This document shows, piece after piece, positions 1-9,978 of a stretch of DNA of 64,000 bases (position 1 is its first letter; each line of letters opens with the position of its first letter). Made by a program: the position numbers and the translations under genes. Source of the stretch: RHKX01 sp963823275 (GTDB taxonomy: Bacteria; Actinomycetota; Thermoleophilia; Solirubrobacterales; 70-9); contig CAWGKW010000001.1 of the NCBI GenBank assembly GCA_963823275.1, forward strand, positions 186,001-250,000, read 5' to 3'. The notes beneath the pieces were generated by a model. It worked only from the letters and a program-made list of their open reading frames with translations. It did no database searches and was not told where the DNA came from.

Positions 1-73
1 GGCCGCCTCCATTCTCCGGATGCTCTTGATCCGTGCGCTAACTTGGATGCGAGCCACAACCAAGGGAGCAGCC

Positions 74-448
74 GTGAAATTCAAGTTCTCCGTCGCCGTC
101 CTCGTAGTCGCAACCGGGGCACTGCTCGCGGGTTCTGCCCTTGCGGGCGGCGGTGCCGAGACAAAGGTCCAGATCAAGGCCCAGTCGGGCGGTTTCTTCG
201 GCTACGTCAAGAGCGACAAGTCGAAGTGCGCGAACGGTCGCGAGGTGACGCTCTACAAGCTCAAGGGCAACGGCGCCGACCCCAAGAACGACAAGCGGAT
301 CGGCTCCGACATCGCCCAGGCCAATGGCGACAAGTACATGTGGTCGACCGGCAACACCGGCTTCATGAAGGGCTACTTCTACGCCTTCGCCGAAAAGGTG
401 AAGGGTTGCCAAGCGGGGATCAGCAAGTTGATCAAGGCGGAGAAGTAA
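74..448 (+). CDS. Small secreted protein of unknown function
   Basis: About 124 residues from a GTG preceded by a good ribosome binding site (AAGGGAG, about 8 bases upstream). The N-terminus is a Sec-type signal peptide: a short basic start, a hydrophobic stretch (VAVLVVATGALLAGSALA) and small residues at the probable cleavage site. The mature part is lysine- and glycine-rich with two cysteines (SKCANG and KGCQAG) that could form one disulfide, in a context resembling small beta-sandwich extracellular proteins. I do not recognise a family with certainty. An in-frame ATG at 20 would add residues ahead of the signal peptide and is unlikely. It is convergent with the methyltransferase gene, 18 bases away. 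Confidence 0.7.
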   Translation: MKFKFSVAVLVVATGALLAGSALAGGGAETKVQIKAQSGGFFGYVKSDKSKCANGREVTLYKLKGNGADPKNDKRIGSDIAQANGDKYMWSTGNTGFMKGYFYAFAEKVKGCQAGISKLIKAEK

Positions 449-466
449 GGGCGAGGCGGAGCGGGG

Positions 467-1243
467 TCAAGCCCGCTTCCGAGCTCTCCAGATCTCCTCG
501 CAGGGCCATTTCCTGCACCAATCGAGCGAGGCCAGCGGGAAGTCGGTCTTCCCGCCCGCCGGCGCTCTGACCTCGATCAGCTGCTCGACGTCGAAACCGC
601 ATTCGCGAAGCAGGTCGATCATCTCCCCATGGGGGATATGAAACTCGACCGAGTCGTCGTCGCCCCATTCGAAGGCGTGGATTCCGAACTGGGGCCGCAA
701 CAGCGTCTCGTCCGCCTCGCCGCCCTCGGTGTCGGGGATGCAGAGCATGAGCAGGACGGAGTTGGCGAGGAAGACGAGCTCCCCTCCCGGGCGGAGGAGC
801 CGCGCCGCCTCCGGGATCCACCTGTAGGGATCGCACCAGATGCTGGCGCCGTATTCCGAGATGGCGAGGTCGAAGCTGGCGTCGGCCAGCGGCACCCGCT
901 CGGCGTTGCCGTGAATCAGCGGGAAGTCGACGCCGAACCGTTCCTGGAAGCGGCGAGCCGTCGCGAGCTGGGCCTCGGAGTTGTCGATGCCGATCGGCCT
1001 CGCACCCCGGCGAGCGAGCCAGGAGGACACGTAGCCGGTCCCGCAGCCCAGCTCGATCGCGTCCCTGCCCTCGAGGTCTGCGGGAAGGACGCCGAGGTCG
1101 GCTTCGGGGACGCCCCAGATCCCCCACTTGGGTTCATTGCTTCGCCAGTTGTCCAGGCCGGGGCCCTCGTAGTCCCTCGCCCACCTGTCCCACTCGGCCC
1201 GATTGCGCTGCACATGTTCGGGTAGATCGCTCACCTGGCGCAT
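467..1243 (-). CDS. Class I SAM-dependent methyltransferase
   Basis: 258 residues. A Rossmann-type SAM-binding core is clear: motif I ELGCGTGYVSSWLARRG at about residues 64-80, an acidic residue at the end of strand 2 (IGIDNSE), motif III-like region NAERVPLADASFDLAISEYG and a post-motif LLRPGGELVFLA. This is the Methyltransf_11/25 type that methylates small molecules; the substrate cannot be told from sequence. The C-terminal third (FEWGDDDSVEFHIPHGEMIDLL) resembles other actinobacterial family members. It is divergent from the next gene with only 23 bases between start codons, so promoters must overlap or one transcript is leaderless. Confidence 0.85.
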   Translation of the reverse strand: MRQVSDLPEHVQRNRAEWDRWARDYEGPGLDNWRSNEPKWGIWGVPEADLGVLPADLEGRDAIELGCGTGYVSSWLARRGARPIGIDNSEAQLATARRFQERFGVDFPLIHGNAERVPLADASFDLAISEYGASIWCDPYRWIPEAARLLRPGGELVFLANSVLLMLCIPDTEGGEADETLLRPQFGIHAFEWGDDDSVEFHIPHGEMIDLLRECGFDVEQLIEVRAPAGGKTDFPLASLDWCRKWPCEEIWRARKRA

Positions 1244-1266
1244 CTTCGCTGAATCGGTCAGACTCG

Positions 1267-1800
1267 GTGACCTTGAGTTCCCAGAGCCAACCGCGGGAAG
1301 TGATCACCTTCGATCAGGCCAACCCGGCGCAGCGAGCCGTTCGCCGGTTCGCCTCCAGCGGCCCCGGGGCCTGGGTCTTCTCGCGGGCGGCGCATCACCT
1401 CGACCGACCGCTCTACCGGGCGACCAAAGGTAAGTTCACGGTCGCCGCGTTGATCGCCGGCCTGCCGATCCTGATGCTGACGACGACGGGCGCGAAGAGT
1501 GGCAAGCGCCGCACCGTTCCGGTACTCGGCCTGCCGACCTCCGAGGGGCTGGCGGTCATCGCATCCAACTTCGGCCAGGAGCACAACCCGGCCTGGTTCT
1601 ACAACCTCAGCAAGGATCCTCTGGCCGAGGTCGGTGTCGAGGAGGAGGTCCGCCAGGTCGAGGCCGTGGAGGTGGACGGCGAGCGTCGCGCCCGGATCTG
1701 GCAGGAGGGCCTGAAGATCTACCCCGGCTTCTCCCAGTACGAGCGCCGGGCCTCACATCGTAGGATTCACGTGTTCGTGCTCGAACCGAAGGAGGTCTGA
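1267..1800 (+). CDS. DUF385-family (deazaflavin F420-dependent type) nitroreductase/quinone reductase
   Basis: 177 residues. The core LTTTGAKSGKRRTVPVLGLP followed by VIASNFGQEHNPAWFYNL is the signature of the split beta-barrel family PF04075, whose mycobacterial members (Ddn, Fqr) use F420H2 to reduce quinones or nitro compounds. F420 use here is family inference. The start is a GTG at 1267 without an obvious ribosome binding site. The stop overlaps the ATG of the next gene by one base (TGATG), so the two are probably translationally coupled. The substrate is unknown. Confidence 0.8.
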   Translation: MTLSSQSQPREVITFDQANPAQRAVRRFASSGPGAWVFSRAAHHLDRPLYRATKGKFTVAALIAGLPILMLTTTGAKSGKRRTVPVLGLPTSEGLAVIASNFGQEHNPAWFYNLSKDPLAEVGVEEEVRQVEAVEVDGERRARIWQEGLKIYPGFSQYERRASHRRIHVFVLEPKEV

Positions 1801-2912
1801 TGAAAGCTCGTATCAGTGGGTTGGCGGTTGCGGCGCTGGCAATGGTGTTCGTGGCCTCGGCTCAGGCGAAGCCGGGTGACGTGATCGTCGGGGATTCGGG
1901 CGCTGCGACCGTCTATCGGTTCGAGCCGAAGAGCGGTGACGTCAGCACTCTCTCCGACAGCCCCCTTCTCGTCAGCCCCAACGACACCGTGTTCTCGCCG
2001 AGGGGCACGATCTACCTGAGCGACTACGAAGCTTTCGGCGGCGCCGGTGGGGTACTCGCGATCAACCCCCGCGACGGCACGACCTCGGAGGTCGCCGGCG
2101 GCATCCCATTTTCGCAGCCCGATGGGATCGCGATGGCCCCGAACGGAGACCTCTACGTCACCGACCTGGTCGCCGAGGGCGGCGCTCTCTTCAGGGTCAA
2201 GATGCCGAGCGGAGATGTCGAGCTCGTCTCTTCGGTGAATGCCGACGGGCCAGCGCTCGAGTCCCCGGTCGGGGTCGTGGTACCACCCGACGGCAGGCCG
2301 ATCGTCGCCACCTCCATCAAGACCATCGTGCGTGTCGACCCCACCACCGGTGCGCAGGATCCGATCGCGACCGAACTCGACGGCCTCAGCGGCGGGGCCG
2401 GCCTTGCTCGGGGTGCCGACGGCACGCTGTTCACCACGGGCTCGACGACGATCGAGTCAGTTGACCCGGAGACGGGTGCCGTCGCGGCGGTCGCCACTCT
2501 GTCGACGAATGGCTACGGGATCGCCATGGACCTCCGGGGCCATGTCCTCGCAGGTGACGTTGGGACGCTGTTCGACGTGGATCCGCAGAGCGGATCGGTC
2601 ACGCCGCTCAGTACGGCGTTCAACTTCATCGAGGGCCTCGAGGTCGAGCCGCCGAGTTGCTCCGGTCGGCTGGCGACGATCGTCGGCACCCCGCGCCCCG
2701 ACGTCCTGCGCGGCTCCAGCTCGGCTGATGTGATCGCCGGGCTCGGTGGCGGCGACATCATCCGGGGGCTCGACTCGGCGGACCGGATCTGCGGCGGGCG
2801 CGGAAGGGACAAGATCGGCGGCGGCGACGGCGGCGACCGGATCGATGGCGGCGGCGGCGACGACAGGTGCTCCGGCGGTAAGGGCCGCGACAAGCTGAAG
2901 CACTGCGAGTGA
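1800..2912 (+). CDS. Secreted beta-propeller (SMP-30/Vgb-like) protein with C-terminal RTX-type calcium repeats
   Basis: 370 residues. Signal peptide at residues 1-23 ending AQAKPG. Residues ~25-290 hold repeats of the type ..GDLYVTD.. and ..GTIYLSDY.., with phrases such as PDGIAMAPNG and SPVGVVVPPDG typical of NHL/SMP-30/virginiamycin-B-lyase propellers. Residues ~300-370 contain hemolysin-type Ca2+ nonapeptide-like repeats (GGGDIIRGLDSADRICGG, GGDGGDRIDGGGGDDRCSG). Such proteins are exported and calcium-stabilised. No catalytic assignment is possible. It overlaps the preceding F420-type gene by one base, which suggests co-expression, but no functional link is obvious. Confidence 0.75.
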   Translation: MKARISGLAVAALAMVFVASAQAKPGDVIVGDSGAATVYRFEPKSGDVSTLSDSPLLVSPNDTVFSPRGTIYLSDYEAFGGAGGVLAINPRDGTTSEVAGGIPFSQPDGIAMAPNGDLYVTDLVAEGGALFRVKMPSGDVELVSSVNADGPALESPVGVVVPPDGRPIVATSIKTIVRVDPTTGAQDPIATELDGLSGGAGLARGADGTLFTTGSTTIESVDPETGAVAAVATLSTNGYGIAMDLRGHVLAGDVGTLFDVDPQSGSVTPLSTAFNFIEGLEVEPPSCSGRLATIVGTPRPDVLRGSSSADVIAGLGGGDIIRGLDSADRICGGRGRDKIGGGDGGDRIDGGGGDDRCSGGKGRDKLKHCE

Positions 2913-2913
2913 C

Positions 2914-3609
2914 CTAGGCGCCAGGGCCAACGCCTCCGGTGCCGGTGGCGAGGTTCAGCCCGGTCGTCGGTGCCATCCAGGTCACGCATCTCCAGCCGCT
3001 GATGTCGGCGGGATCCTCCGAGCCCCCGCCGATCAGATGGTCGAAGGTCGACAGCCCGCAGTTGAGCGATCCGATCCGCCAGAGCCCCGCAACGTGACGG
3101 GGTAGAAACGAGTCCCCGAGCAACGTCCTGGCGAACATGAACCGGCAGAAGATCCCGTGCCCGACCAGGAGGGTGCCGTCGACGTCATCGACGACGAGCC
3201 GCGCGCATGCCCGATCGACGCGGCCGAGCAGATCGTTGAACGACTCGCCGTCGCCGCTGGTGAAGTCCGGGTCGTCGTTCTGCGACATTCGATTCGACCA
3301 GCGTTGCCTCTCCTGCTCGATCCGGGGCAGATCCGGATACTCCGATGGCTCGCGCAGCTCGTGGATCCAGTCCCAGATCTCAGGATCGAGGCCGGTCCGC
3401 CTCGCGATCGCGGCAGCGGTCTGGCGAGCGCGTCCCAGCGGACTGCAGACGATCCGGGCGATGCCGAGGTCCGCGATCCGCTCCGCGGCAGCGGCCGCCT
3501 GAAGCTCCCCGCGCTCGCTGAGCCGATCGCCCTCCGCCTCCGGGAGGGCGATGGTGTGGTGGGCGGCGTTGGAGAGCGATTCGCCGTGGCGGAGGAAGTA
3601 AGTGCGCAT
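2914..3609 (-). CDS. Histidine phosphatase (phosphoglycerate-mutase-like) family protein
   Basis: 231 residues. The N-terminus MRTYFLRHGESLSN carries the catalytic RHGE motif at residues 7-10. The second catalytic histidine is in LLVGHGIFCRFM near residue 150, and the phosphate-pocket arginine is in SPLGRARQTA. It is a phospho-histidine phosphatase of the PhoE/GpmB branch; substrates range from phosphoglycerate to broad phosphomonoesters, so the specific role is open. It converges with the propeller gene (stop codons adjacent). The ATG at 3609 directly precedes the motif and is the natural start. Confidence 0.85.
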   Translation of the reverse strand: MRTYFLRHGESLSNAAHHTIALPEAEGDRLSERGELQAAAAAERIADLGIARIVCSPLGRARQTAAAIARRTGLDPEIWDWIHELREPSEYPDLPRIEQERQRWSNRMSQNDDPDFTSGDGESFNDLLGRVDRACARLVVDDVDGTLLVGHGIFCRFMFARTLLGDSFLPRHVAGLWRIGSLNCGLSTFDHLIGGGSEDPADISGWRCVTWMAPTTGLNLATGTGGVGPGA

Positions 3610-3698
3610 GATCGGCCGGGCTCGGCGCTAGATCTCCAGGCGGGTTTCGTCCATGACCCAATCCTCGCCGGTGGTCCGGACCCCTTTCGACGCGGTTG

Positions 3699-6557
3699 CT
3701 AGCCGGAGGCGGTGGGGAGCTCGATCACCTCGCCCGCCGGGACGTCCAGCACCGCCAGAAGGGCGGAGATCACCTGAGGGTCGAACTGAGCTCCCCGGCC
3801 AAGTTCGAGCTCGGCGACCGCCTGTTGTGGCGACATCGCCTTGCGGTAAGGACGATCTGAGGTCATCGCGTGAAATGCGTCGCAGGCTGCGATCACGCGG
3901 GAGCCGAGTGGGATCTCGGCACCGACCAGGCCGTCGGGGTAGCCGCCCCCGTCCCAGCGCTCGTGCGACCAGCGGACGAGTGGGTGCACGTCCACGAAGT
4001 ATGGGATCCGCTCGAGCATCCGCGCGCCGACGACCGTGTGCTCTCGCATCTCCTCGTGCTCGGAGGGGGTCAGCTGCCCCGGCTTGTGGAGGATCTCGCT
4101 GCGCACTCCGATCTTGCCGATGTCGTGTAGGAGCGCGCCATAGCTCAGGGTTCGCAGCTCCTCGGGCCTCATGCCGATCCCGTCGCCGACCTCACCCGCG
4201 AGGTCGGCGACCTGACGGGCGTGGGCTGCCGTGTAGGAATCCTTCGCCTCGAGCGCGTCGGAGAGGACTGCGATCGTTCGCATGAACGCGCCTTCGAGCT
4301 CGGCGTAGAGCTTGGCGCGGTGGATCGCGGCGCCGATCGCCGATGCGATCGTGTCGGCGAACAGCAGATCGATGAAGTCGAGCTCCCCGCGGTGCTGGTG
4401 GACCAGCTCGAGAACACCCCAGGGCTCGCCGTCGACCCTGATCGGCGAGGACAGCTCCGAACCGGCGCCGGGAACGGAGTGTCGAGCGGCATCGGCGGCG
4501 CCGGCCACGTCGTCGACGAGGATCGCCTCTCCCGAGCTCGCCGCTCGCCCAGGCGCCCCGTGCTCCGCCCCGCGGGCGAGGGTTCCCGGATCCTCGGCCA
4601 CGTCGCCGGCCGCGGCGATCAAGGTCAGCGATTCGTCCTCCTCGAGAACGTGGATCGCGACGAGATGGAGGCCGAAAGACTCGTTCAGCTCCGCGATCGC
4701 AGTGCTCGCAATCTGGTCCTCCTCGTGCAGGGGCGCAAGCTTGAGCGCGATCCTGCTGGCGCTCGCGAGGCGCTCGTGGCGTGCGTGCCTTGCCGCCTCC
4801 TCGCCTCGAACGTTGGCCCCCGAGCTTCCGGAACGGCGCTTCATCTCGTAGAGGTCGGCGTCGGCGCCCGTCAGCAGCGCGTCCTTCGTCGGTCCGGCGG
4901 TCGGCCAGGAGGCAACCCCGTAGGAGACCTGGGCGCTTGGGCTGACCGCTTCGATCGCAACCTCGGCGCGGGCGGCGGCGACACGCGTGGCTCTGATGCC
5001 GGCGTTGGGAAGCAACAGCGCGAACTCGTCGCCGCCGACCCGGAAGGAGATGTCAGAGCTGCGGCATGTGCCCTCGAGCGCGCGGGCGACGCCCCGCAGG
5101 ACCTCGTCTCCGGCCGCGTGCCCCTCGGTGTCGTTGACGTGCTTGAAGGAGTCGAGGTCGAACAGCGCGAGCCCGAGCTCGCCGCCGTGTCTGCGGCAGC
5201 GCTCGAGCTCGCCGCCGAGCACCTCGTGGAAGTGGCGGTGGTTGTACAGCCCGGTGAGCGGGTCCTGGATCGCGAGCTGTTGCTGGGCTTCATAGAGGGT
5301 GGCGTTGGCCAGGGCGATCGCCGCCTGAGCCGCATAGGAGGAGAGCAGCTCGAGGTCGCGCGGTAGGAAGCCGTCGTCGGAGCCGAGGGCGACGAGAATC
5401 CCCATCTTCGTCTCCCGAAAGATCAGTGGAGCGGCGCAGAGCGAGCCCAGCGTCGCCGCCGGGTCCGTCGGAAGCTGGCCGAGCTCAGGGACCGAGCCGA
5501 GGTCCTCGATCAGAGTCGACGTGTGCCTGAGCTCGGGCCAGTTCGCCGCCCAGGCCTCCAGTGACGTGATCACCCGGTTGGGTAGGTCCGAGGAGGAGCG
5601 GCAGCGCATCCTCCCGCCCTCGTCGACGAGCAGAGCGAATTCGGCGCCGCCCACCGCCGATCGGGCGTTGGCCGTGATCTTGGAGAGCACGTCGTCGAGC
5701 TGCAGCTCGGAGACGAGGTCCTGCATCGAGGCCATCAGCAGGTCGGTCACCTCGGCCTGTTCGTTGATCTGGGTTCTCATCGATCGCCACTGATGGCGGC
5801 GATCGGCGACGGCACGGTAACCGCCGACCCCAGCCACGGCCACGGCCACGGCCACCGTCACCGGGATCAATGCGGGGACCAATAGCGCACAGGTGAGCAG
5901 GAGCAGGAGCGCTCCGAAGGTCGCCGCCACCTCCTGAGTGCGCCTTGCGTCAGCGGTCCAGTGGACGTCGAAGATGCACTCCGGGTCACCCCTTCCGATG
6001 CAGCGCGGGTGGCTGATCCGCGCCGCGGGGCCACCGAACATCACCGGCACGCAGGAGAGGAGCCCGGCGTTGTAGTCGCAGTCGCAGGCGTGGTAGGCGG
6101 TTCCGAGCAGCGGCCGATTGCGGATTCGGGCATGGTTGACCCCGACCTCCATCGCGTCCATCCGGTGAACCCGGTTGAACTTGGCGCTGGCGCGGCCGAT
6201 GTTGGCGAGGAGCAACCGGGGCGAACCGAGCGCCCGTAGCGAGATCTTCAACGGGATGCCCACGTTCGCATCCAGCGATGCCGCACCCATCCGTCGGGCG
6301 ACTTGGGGATCGTCGAGCACGATGGCGGCGCCCTCGAAGAGGTCGACCCGGAATCGATCGGGAAACCACCGGTTGTCATCTCTGAGCTCCGCCTCGCGCG
6401 CGGTCAGCCCGGTGCGCTCGAGCAGCTCCTCGACCGCCTTGCGCCCGCCCCTGCGCTCCACGTAGGCAAGCGCGAGCCCCGTGGTCACGCCGCTGACCTC
6501 CCGAGGCTCATCCCTGGGTCCCGAGGCCGCCCCCTGAGCTTGCGCTTCCTTACGCAC
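3699..6557 (-). CDS. Bifunctional c-di-GMP signalling protein: Cys-rich sensor - GAF - GGDEF - GAF - HD-GYP
   Basis: 952 residues. Order: residues ~20-205 a V4R/HNOB-like sensory domain ending in the typical CIGRGDPECIFDVHW and containing a Cys cluster (HACDCDYNAGLLSC); one or two hydrophobic segments ~215-245; a short coiled coil; GAF ~290-425; GGDEF ~435-600 with intact RVGGDEFALLLP and an inhibitory I-site RSSD exactly five residues before GGDEF; GAF ~620-770; HD-GYP ~780-945 with LLHDIGKIGV and GGGYPDGL. It can in principle both make and degrade cyclic di-GMP. GTG start at 6557; no partner gene is adjacent. The sensory ligand is not known; the cysteines suggest metal, heme or redox sensing (inference). 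Confidence 0.9.
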   Translation of the reverse strand: MRKEAQAQGAASGPRDEPREVSGVTTGLALAYVERRGGRKAVEELLERTGLTAREAELRDDNRWFPDRFRVDLFEGAAIVLDDPQVARRMGAASLDANVGIPLKISLRALGSPRLLLANIGRASAKFNRVHRMDAMEVGVNHARIRNRPLLGTAYHACDCDYNAGLLSCVPVMFGGPAARISHPRCIGRGDPECIFDVHWTADARRTQEVAATFGALLLLLTCALLVPALIPVTVAVAVAVAGVGGYRAVADRRHQWRSMRTQINEQAEVTDLLMASMQDLVSELQLDDVLSKITANARSAVGGAEFALLVDEGGRMRCRSSSDLPNRVITSLEAWAANWPELRHTSTLIEDLGSVPELGQLPTDPAATLGSLCAAPLIFRETKMGILVALGSDDGFLPRDLELLSSYAAQAAIALANATLYEAQQQLAIQDPLTGLYNHRHFHEVLGGELERCRRHGGELGLALFDLDSFKHVNDTEGHAAGDEVLRGVARALEGTCRSSDISFRVGGDEFALLLPNAGIRATRVAAARAEVAIEAVSPSAQVSYGVASWPTAGPTKDALLTGADADLYEMKRRSGSSGANVRGEEAARHARHERLASASRIALKLAPLHEEDQIASTAIAELNESFGLHLVAIHVLEEDESLTLIAAAGDVAEDPGTLARGAEHGAPGRAASSGEAILVDDVAGAADAARHSVPGAGSELSSPIRVDGEPWGVLELVHQHRGELDFIDLLFADTIASAIGAAIHRAKLYAELEGAFMRTIAVLSDALEAKDSYTAAHARQVADLAGEVGDGIGMRPEELRTLSYGALLHDIGKIGVRSEILHKPGQLTPSEHEEMREHTVVGARMLERIPYFVDVHPLVRWSHERWDGGGYPDGLVGAEIPLGSRVIAACDAFHAMTSDRPYRKAMSPQQAVAELELGRGAQFDPQVISALLAVLDVPAGEVIELPTASG

Positions 6558-6645
6558 ACCTAGATATCGACTGCCTGGTGAGTTGCATTAGCAGCCGCAC
6601 GCTCGCGACCGAGCCGACCGCTCAGCGGCGCCTGCCGGCGGCGAT

Positions 6646-7416
6646 CTACGACTCCCTCGGCCTCTCCCGCTTCAAGATCTCGAAGTAGAGGGCGAGCACC
6701 GTCAACGCATACAGCGGTGAGCCCAGCAGGTTCGCGGCGGTCGAGCCCGCCAGGTTGCCGAGGAAGTCCTCGCCGAGCAGAGCGTGCCCGATCTGGTCAC
6801 CGAGGCCTTCGAGGGCCGACTGGAGGATGTAGAGGGGGATCATCACCGCGGCCACCTTCCAAAAGTACGGCCGGACCATCTCGCGGCTGCGCCGGAACGC
6901 CGCGCGGGCGCCAAGCCGCTCCATCTCGATGATCGGCGCGATCAGGGCGAACCAGGTCAGGAAGACGAGGCCGGGCACGAAGAACGCGACGAACCCGAAC
7001 ACGACCACGAGGATCAGGCCGATGTCGGCGACGACCAGTGGCCGGTAGGGAAGCGTGCGGGCGACCTTTGAGAGGGGGTGGCGTTCGCCGGATTGCCGCT
7101 CCAGCTCGCCGGCGGCCACCACGCCCGAGTAGAAGACGGCGCCGATCAGCGGGACCACGCTCTGAACGACGAGCAGGATCAGCTGGGGCACCGACCAACC
7201 GTCGTCCCCGGCGTCGAGGGTGTACCCGTCGAACGGATCGAGCGAGGTGATCAGCCCGATCGGTACGAAGACGAGCAGGCCCGCGAAGAGCAGCAGCCTC
7301 CAGTCGTGTCGGTACCCGCCGAGGATCCGCGCCGCCACGGGGCGAAACTCGAGCTTCGCCCGTGCCTCCGTTTCTCGTCCCTCCTCTGCGGCCACAGGGG
7401 CGAACACTATGTCCAC
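6646..7416 (-). CDS. Integral membrane protein, YIP1/GDPD-membrane-domain-like
   Basis: About 256 residues from the GTG at 7416; an upstream in-frame GTG at 7476 would overlap the aldo/keto reductase end by 29 bases and code for an uncharacteristic Arg-rich leader. Five or six hydrophobic segments are visible (WRLLLFAGLLVFVPIGLI, LILLVVQSVVPLIGAVF, IGLILVVVFGFVAFFVPGLV, and two near the C-terminus). The segment PGLVFLTWFALIAPIIEMERLGARAAFRRS resembles DUF7544/GDPD-type membrane proteins in which a P-G-x-x-hydrophobic run precedes a basic amphipathic helix. No enzyme motif is visible. It lies 31 bases downstream of the aldo/keto reductase gene on the same strand. Confidence 0.65.
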   Translation of the reverse strand: MDIVFAPVAAEEGRETEARAKLEFRPVAARILGGYRHDWRLLLFAGLLVFVPIGLITSLDPFDGYTLDAGDDGWSVPQLILLVVQSVVPLIGAVFYSGVVAAGELERQSGERHPLSKVARTLPYRPLVVADIGLILVVVFGFVAFFVPGLVFLTWFALIAPIIEMERLGARAAFRRSREMVRPYFWKVAAVMIPLYILQSALEGLGDQIGHALLGEDFLGNLAGSTAANLLGSPLYALTVLALYFEILKRERPRES

Positions 7417-7447
7417 GCGCGGCCGCCGCTGGCCACCTTCCCCGCAC

Positions 7448-8440
<993 letters not shown>

Positions 8441-8498
8441 CGGTGGTCCTTTCGTCGGGTTGAATCCCCCCGAGGGTTGTACCCGATCGGTGGTTCGG

Positions 8499-9524
8499 CT
8501 ATCCGCCAGCCGGGCTCGATGGCTCCGATCCCCTGGTCCGCCAGCGGTCCAGCAGTGCCCACGACGCGAACAGCATCGCGCCGACCGCTCCAGTTGCCGT
8601 CAACAGCGCTCCGGCGGCAGCGGTCTGGGCAACTCCCTTGGAGCCCAGGATCAGGACGGTCGTCGCCACCCCGAGGCTCGGGCCGACCGGCAGCAGACCG
8701 AGGGCCGCGGTGGCGATCAGGAGGGCAATCGAGTCGAAGACCGAGACGTCGACGCCGATCCCGCGCAGCACCAGCCAGTTGCGGAATACCTGCGCGGAAA
8801 CGGCGAGGACGGTCAGCGCGATGATCGTATTCCGGTGCCGCAGGCCTCTCAGCACGGCCAGCCCCTGCCAGAGGCCGTGGCGCTTGCGGTTGGCGATGCC
8901 GCTGAGGCCGGCGACGACGCCGACGCCGACGACGAGCAGGATCAGGGGCAGCCACCACGGGATTCCGAGTGGGCCGATCAGGGTGAAGGAGCAGAGCCCG
9001 GCCAGGGCGATCTCGATCACGACGATCGGCATCTCGGCCGCCACCAGAACGCCGGCGGTGGGAGCGTTGTCCGGCACCGTCCTGCGCAGCTCGGCGATTC
9101 GCACCGCCAGCCCGAAGCTCGGGTTGAGCAGGTTGCCGAGGTAGCCGACCGCGGCGGCCCGGTAAAGGGGCCGCCGGCCGCAGTCCGCCCCCGCCGCGTC
9201 GACGCAGACGTACCAGGCCTCGCTCCTCCCGATCAGCCAGATCACCTGCATCAGTGTCGCCGCGGCGAGCACCCCGAACGACGCTGCGCCGAGCGCGTCC
9301 ACGAACGCGGCGCGCTTGCTGTAGAGCCCGACCACCAGGGCAGCGAAGACGACGATCGCGAAGACGGCGCTGACCGCCTTCGAGTGCCTGCGCAGCCAGG
9401 AGTGATCGGGAGCGGCGGCGGGCAGGCCCTCCTCGATCACCCGCAGGGTCGGATCGCTGTCGATCTCCGGTGGGGGAAGCGGATCGAGGCGCGGCTGGGG
9501 AGGGTTGGTCGATGATCCGCTCAA
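8499..9524 (-). CDS. Flippase-like / UPF0104 (lysylphosphatidylglycerol synthase TM) family membrane protein
   Basis: 341 residues with about eight hydrophobic segments; motifs YLGNLLNPSFGLAVRIAEL and LLPVGPSLGVATTVL match the UPF0104/AglD family, whose members move or modify lipid-linked molecules. The first ~45 residues are hydrophilic and cytoplasmic. The only start that gives full length is a TTG at 9524; no ATG lies before the first membrane segment. It probably shares a transcript with the downstream aldo/keto reductase. The substrate is unknown. Confidence 0.75.
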   Translation of the reverse strand: MSGSSTNPPQPRLDPLPPPEIDSDPTLRVIEEGLPAAAPDHSWLRRHSKAVSAVFAIVVFAALVVGLYSKRAAFVDALGAASFGVLAAATLMQVIWLIGRSEAWYVCVDAAGADCGRRPLYRAAAVGYLGNLLNPSFGLAVRIAELRRTVPDNAPTAGVLVAAEMPIVVIEIALAGLCSFTLIGPLGIPWWLPLILLVVGVGVVAGLSGIANRKRHGLWQGLAVLRGLRHRNTIIALTVLAVSAQVFRNWLVLRGIGVDVSVFDSIALLIATAALGLLPVGPSLGVATTVLILGSKGVAQTAAAGALLTATGAVGAMLFASWALLDRWRTRGSEPSSPAGG

Positions 9525-9617
9525 GCGGGGCCCATTGTCCCGTCAAACGGTCATCTCCCGCATCCATCTAGCATCGCCGGGGTCCCAACCTCCCCAAGCC
9601 TCGACTGGAGCCGCCCG

Positions 9618-9965
9618 ATGTCTGAATCCGTAGCGACCACCTTCCTTCCCAGCCCCGATCTCGAGCTCGAGGACTGGGGCCCGCTGGAGGAGGCGACCGG
9701 CCCGCCGATGAGTACTGCCGGGATCAGCATCTGGGAGGACGGCAAGGGCGCTGACTCCGGGGTCTGGGAGTGCACGCCGGGCCCCTCGCACTGGACCCTG
9801 GAGACGAACGAGTTCATCTACGTCGTCTCGGGCCGGATGACCGTCACCCCCGACGGCGGCGAGCCGCTGGAACTCGGCCCCGGCAACTCGGCGGTCTTCC
9901 CGGTCGGCTGGACCGGGACGTGGGAGATCCACGAGACGCTGCGCAAGCTCTACGTCATCTACTAG
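9618..9965 (+). CDS. Cupin-domain protein (cupin_3/DUF861 type)
   Basis: 115 residues. WECTPGPSHWTLETNEFIYVVSGRMTV and GNSAVFPVGWTGTWEIHETLRKLYVIY fit the PF05899 cupin_3 family, related to (S)-ureidoglycine aminohydrolase C-terminal and EutQ-like barrels. Single small beta-barrel; the usual metal-binding histidines are only partly kept, so catalysis is doubtful and a binding or sugar-isomerase-like role is possible. ATG start at 9618. It is convergent with the FKBP gene (13 bases between stops); a short GATCTCGGCGAGATC palindrome at 9964-9978 fills this gap and may act as a bidirectional terminator. Confidence 0.8.
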   Translation: MSESVATTFLPSPDLELEDWGPLEEATGPPMSTAGISIWEDGKGADSGVWECTPGPSHWTLETNEFIYVVSGRMTVTPDGGEPLELGPGNSAVFPVGWTGTWEIHETLRKLYVIY

Positions 9966-9978
9966 ATCTCGGCGAGAT

